A stretch of 46,278 bases of DNA from an uncultured Methylococcaceae bacterium (GTDB taxonomy: Bacteria; Pseudomonadota; Gammaproteobacteria; Methylococcales; Methylomonadaceae): the NCBI GenBank assembly GCA_903908165.1, contig CAIVQX010000039.1, positions 1 to 46,278 of the forward strand. The letters run 5' to 3'. The notes below the pieces were generated by a model. The model was not told where the DNA came from. It worked only from the letters and a program-made list of their open reading frames with translations, and did not search any database. Below are positions 44,485 to 46,278 of the stretch, piece by piece. Positions within the stretch are counted from its first letter, which is position 1. Each line of letters opens with the position of its first letter. A program made the translations under genes and the position numbers.

Positions 44485-45711
44485 ATGGCTAAGAATATCA
44501 ATAAAGACGTGGTTTATAGAACGGCTAAGTCGAAAGAAAAAGATTACATGATTAATGATGGAGGAGGCCTGTTTTTGTTTGTTAGTAAAAACGGCACTAA
44601 GTCTTGGCGGTATATTTACACATTTAATAAAAAGCAGAAAAAATTGGCATTTGGCATTTATCCAAATGTAACATTAGATGCGGCAAGACGCAAAACAGAA
44701 GATGCTAGCGAGAACATTGCTAACAGTATTGACCCCAATACATTAAGAATTGAGAAGAAAAAAGCACAACAGTTATCACTTTCCAATAATGATCGTGTTG
44801 CCGATGGTTTGCCAATACTAAACAGTTTTGCAGACTTAACAAGGCAATGGTTAGCATCAATAGCTCATTTAACATCTCAAACAACACAAATTAAGAAAAC
44901 TTCAAGGCTTGAAAGATTGGCGTTTCCAGTGTTGGGAGATATGCCTATTAAAGAAATAAAATCATCCGATGTATTAGCCGCGATAAAACCCTTGATTCAT
45001 AAAATGCAGTTAGAAACAGCGCATCGGCTCCACGCTGAGATTAGCTCTGTTTTTGCTTATGCTATTGTTCATGATTGTGCGGAATATGACCCTTCACAGC
45101 CAGTAGCCAAACAAATACCGGCTCAAAAAGTAAAGCATAGGGCAGCAATAATAGATCCTAGTCAAGTAGGACAATTACTTAGAGATATTGGTAATTATAG
45201 AGGTACTTTTGTTGTGCAATCCGCTTTCAGAATATCACCGCTACTCTTTCAAAGACCAGGAGAAATACGACAATTACTTTGGTCAGATATTGAATTGGAT
45301 GCTAAAGAGTGGCGACCATATATATCTAAAACAGATTTCCATCATATTGTACCGCTATCAACCCAAGCTATATCCATATTGGAGGCAATAAAACCACTTA
45401 CGGGGGCTGGCCAATATGTTTTTCCATCTAGTCGAGGTGATAGTCGGCCAATGTCAGATAATACAATCAGAACGGCTTTAAAGTCATTGGGCTATGATTC
45501 TGACACGATGACCGCACATGGTTTTAGAACAACAGCATCAACGCTACTCAATGAACAAGGCTGGAGTCCTGATGCTATCGAAAGACAATTAGCTCATTCA
45601 CCTAGAGATCAAGTGAGGGCGGCTTATAACAGGGCGCAATACTTAGATGAGCGTCGGCGTATGATGCAATCTTGGTCAGATTATCTTGATAGTCTCAAGA
45701 ATGGGGCTTAG
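44485..45711 (+). CDS. int: P4-type tyrosine integrase of an integrative island
   Basis: 408 aa. The N-terminal DUF4102 arm-binding domain (NDGGGLFLFVSKNGTKSWRYIYTF, about 24-47) is followed by a core-binding domain (about 110-210) and the catalytic domain. Catalytic residues appear in order: Arg257 (QRPGE), Lys282, His287/288, His345-x-x-Arg348 (AHGFRTT), His371 and the nucleophile Tyr381 (AAYNRAQYLDERRRMM). All are intact, so it should be active. It integrates elements into tRNA genes; it lies just behind tRNA-Leu(GAG) and reads away from it. The rest of the island continues past the window. Confidence 0.95.
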   Translation: MAKNINKDVVYRTAKSKEKDYMINDGGGLFLFVSKNGTKSWRYIYTFNKKQKKLAFGIYPNVTLDAARRKTEDASENIANSIDPNTLRIEKKKAQQLSLSNNDRVADGLPILNSFADLTRQWLASIAHLTSQTTQIKKTSRLERLAFPVLGDMPIKEIKSSDVLAAIKPLIHKMQLETAHRLHAEISSVFAYAIVHDCAEYDPSQPVAKQIPAQKVKHRAAIIDPSQVGQLLRDIGNYRGTFVVQSAFRISPLLFQRPGEIRQLLWSDIELDAKEWRPYISKTDFHHIVPLSTQAISILEAIKPLTGAGQYVFPSSRGDSRPMSDNTIRTALKSLGYDSDTMTAHGFRTTASTLLNEQGWSPDAIERQLAHSPRDQVRAAYNRAQYLDERRRMMQSWSDYLDSLKNGA

Positions 45712-45755
45712 ATGTTTCGAAGTCAAATAAGGATGATAAGTAATCAATCTTAATT

Positions 45756-45920
45756 TCAATTTTCCTGTATCCGGTCAATAGCATCCATCAACACCCTTCT
45801 TACGAATTCAGATTCATTCATATTTAAACTTCTTGCTCTGGCATAAATTATATGTGCGAGCGTTGGTGTGAAGCGATAGGCTCTCATGGCGGTTAGTTGT
45901 TTGTTATTTTTTCTCTTCAT
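45756..45920 (-). CDS. Small ribbon-helix-helix-like protein, 54 aa
   Basis: The ATG at 45920 has AAGGAG about 7 nt upstream, a very good ribosome-binding site; the frame runs 54 codons to TGA at 45758-45756. A basic start (MKRKNNKQ) precedes YRFTPTLAHIIYARARSLNMNESEFVRR (shown in part: beta strand, helix, turn, helix), a pattern of RHH DNA-binding proteins of the Arc/CopG kind. It converges with the integrase 45 nt away and probably regulates island excision or transfer, perhaps as a repressor at the GGACATA array. Family call from pattern only. Confidence 0.68.
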   Translation of the reverse strand: MKRKNNKQLTAMRAYRFTPTLAHIIYARARSLNMNESEFVRRVLMDAIDRIQEN

Positions 45921-46278
45921 AATAAAACTCCTTCGTATGACAGAGTATTTATCAATTTTGGTTAATAACTTGAATTTTAAGCGTAGGTATTCATTATGGC
46001 TATTAGGATCTCTAGTGATTTTGTCAACATAATGAAGTGATCAATAGAGAGTGAGCTAAAGCTCACTTGTGCTTCCCTGCCGGTCAGCACATTTTTCTTC
46101 CTCTAGGTTGATTGAGATTAATTTTTACTCTCATTATGCTGAATAATTGCCACCTGGATAATAATTTTATATTCAAGAGGATATTGCCTGTGCGACGGTG
46201 TTCATCTAGATTACGATTTACACATTTTTGCCCCCTTTCGGGAGCAAAAAAATAATTTCATCTGAGTTGACTTCATTA
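45921..46278. other. Island DNA with promoter and inverted repeats, no clear gene
   Basis: 358 nt. Leftward TTGACA (46027-46022) with TAATAG (46005-46000) 16 nt on is a fair promoter for the 54-aa gene. AGTGAGCT-AA-AGCTCACT (46050-46067) is a perfect 8-bp hairpin, and TGTGCT/AGCACA (46068-46073 / 46086-46091) followed by TTTTT looks like a rightward terminator. A frame entering from the right edge on the minus strand could end at about 46219, too short to call. Confidence 0.45.
46225..46250. terminator. Bidirectional terminator-like hairpin
   Basis: TTTTTGC (46225-46231) pairs with GCAAAAA (46244-46250), with three inner G-C pairs past one C-A mismatch and a TTTC loop. T- and A-runs on the two sides allow termination in both directions. 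Confidence 0.6.

Noticed and set aside
46219-46278. C-terminal end of a minus-strand gene entering from the right
   Set aside because: Only about 19 codons are visible and they cross the bidirectional hairpin; no family can be seen.

Overview
The window looks like chromosomal DNA of a low-to-mid GC gammaproteobacterium, most plausibly an aerobic type I methanotroph (Methylococcales). Two observations support this. The left end carries serine-cycle C1-assimilation genes (sgaA, the first codons of a probable hprA, mclA, mtkA, mtkB). The housekeeping blocks have gammaproteobacterial order (lepA-lepB-DUF4845-rnc-era-recO-pdxJ, and rlmE-ftsH-glmM-tpiA-secG-tRNA-Leu). No methane monooxygenase or methanol dehydrogenase gene lies here, so the methanotroph label is an inference.

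Layout. 1-4.7 kb: serine-cycle cluster, with sgaA and hprA leftward and mclA-mtkA-mtkB rightward from a shared 270-nt intergenic region. 4.8-11 kb: a zinc-ribbon/TM/Sel1 protein, a CinA-like protein coupled to an AEC transporter, a rhodanese lipoprotein, pyrF, a MHCxGMC membrane protein and a sensor-less sigma-54 activator. 11-17.2 kb: leftward operon lepA-lepB-DUF4845-rnc-era-recO-pdxJ. 17.4-22.3 kb: a cupin, a solitary CusA/CzcA-type RND pump, a TIGR04073 exosortase-associated protein and a BI-1 protein. 22.5-27.6 kb: an OFA-type MFS transporter, then a tightly coupled orf108-norC-norB nitric oxide reductase set facing a secreted pentapeptide-repeat protein. 27.8-33.1 kb: a putative glycosyltransferase with a C7 tract, an Old Yellow Enzyme, the ABC-F ATPase uup, tRNA-Ser(GGA) and an orphan 140-aa protein. 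33.3-44.3 kb: carA-carB-greA, yhbY, rlmE-ftsH, glmM-tpiA-secG and tRNA-Leu(GAG).

Right end, 44.3-46.3 kb: a P4-type tyrosine integrase lies just behind tRNA-Leu(GAG), where other gammaproteobacteria usually carry tRNA-Met/rimP/nusA. This is the left border of an integrated island. The integrase promoter sits inside an inverted array of GGACATA repeats. A 54-aa ribbon-helix-helix-like gene (45756-45920, minus) follows the integrase.

The least explained features are: (a) the orf108-norC-norB unit without norQ/norD, next to an OFA transporter that appears fused to its small subunit; (b) the island edge with its repeat array and RHH gene; (c) two tRNA-linked terminators that are homologous and covary; (d) the carA leader hairpin; (e) a poly-C tract inside a putative glycosyltransferase gene. 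I saw no CRISPR array, rRNA or insertion sequence.
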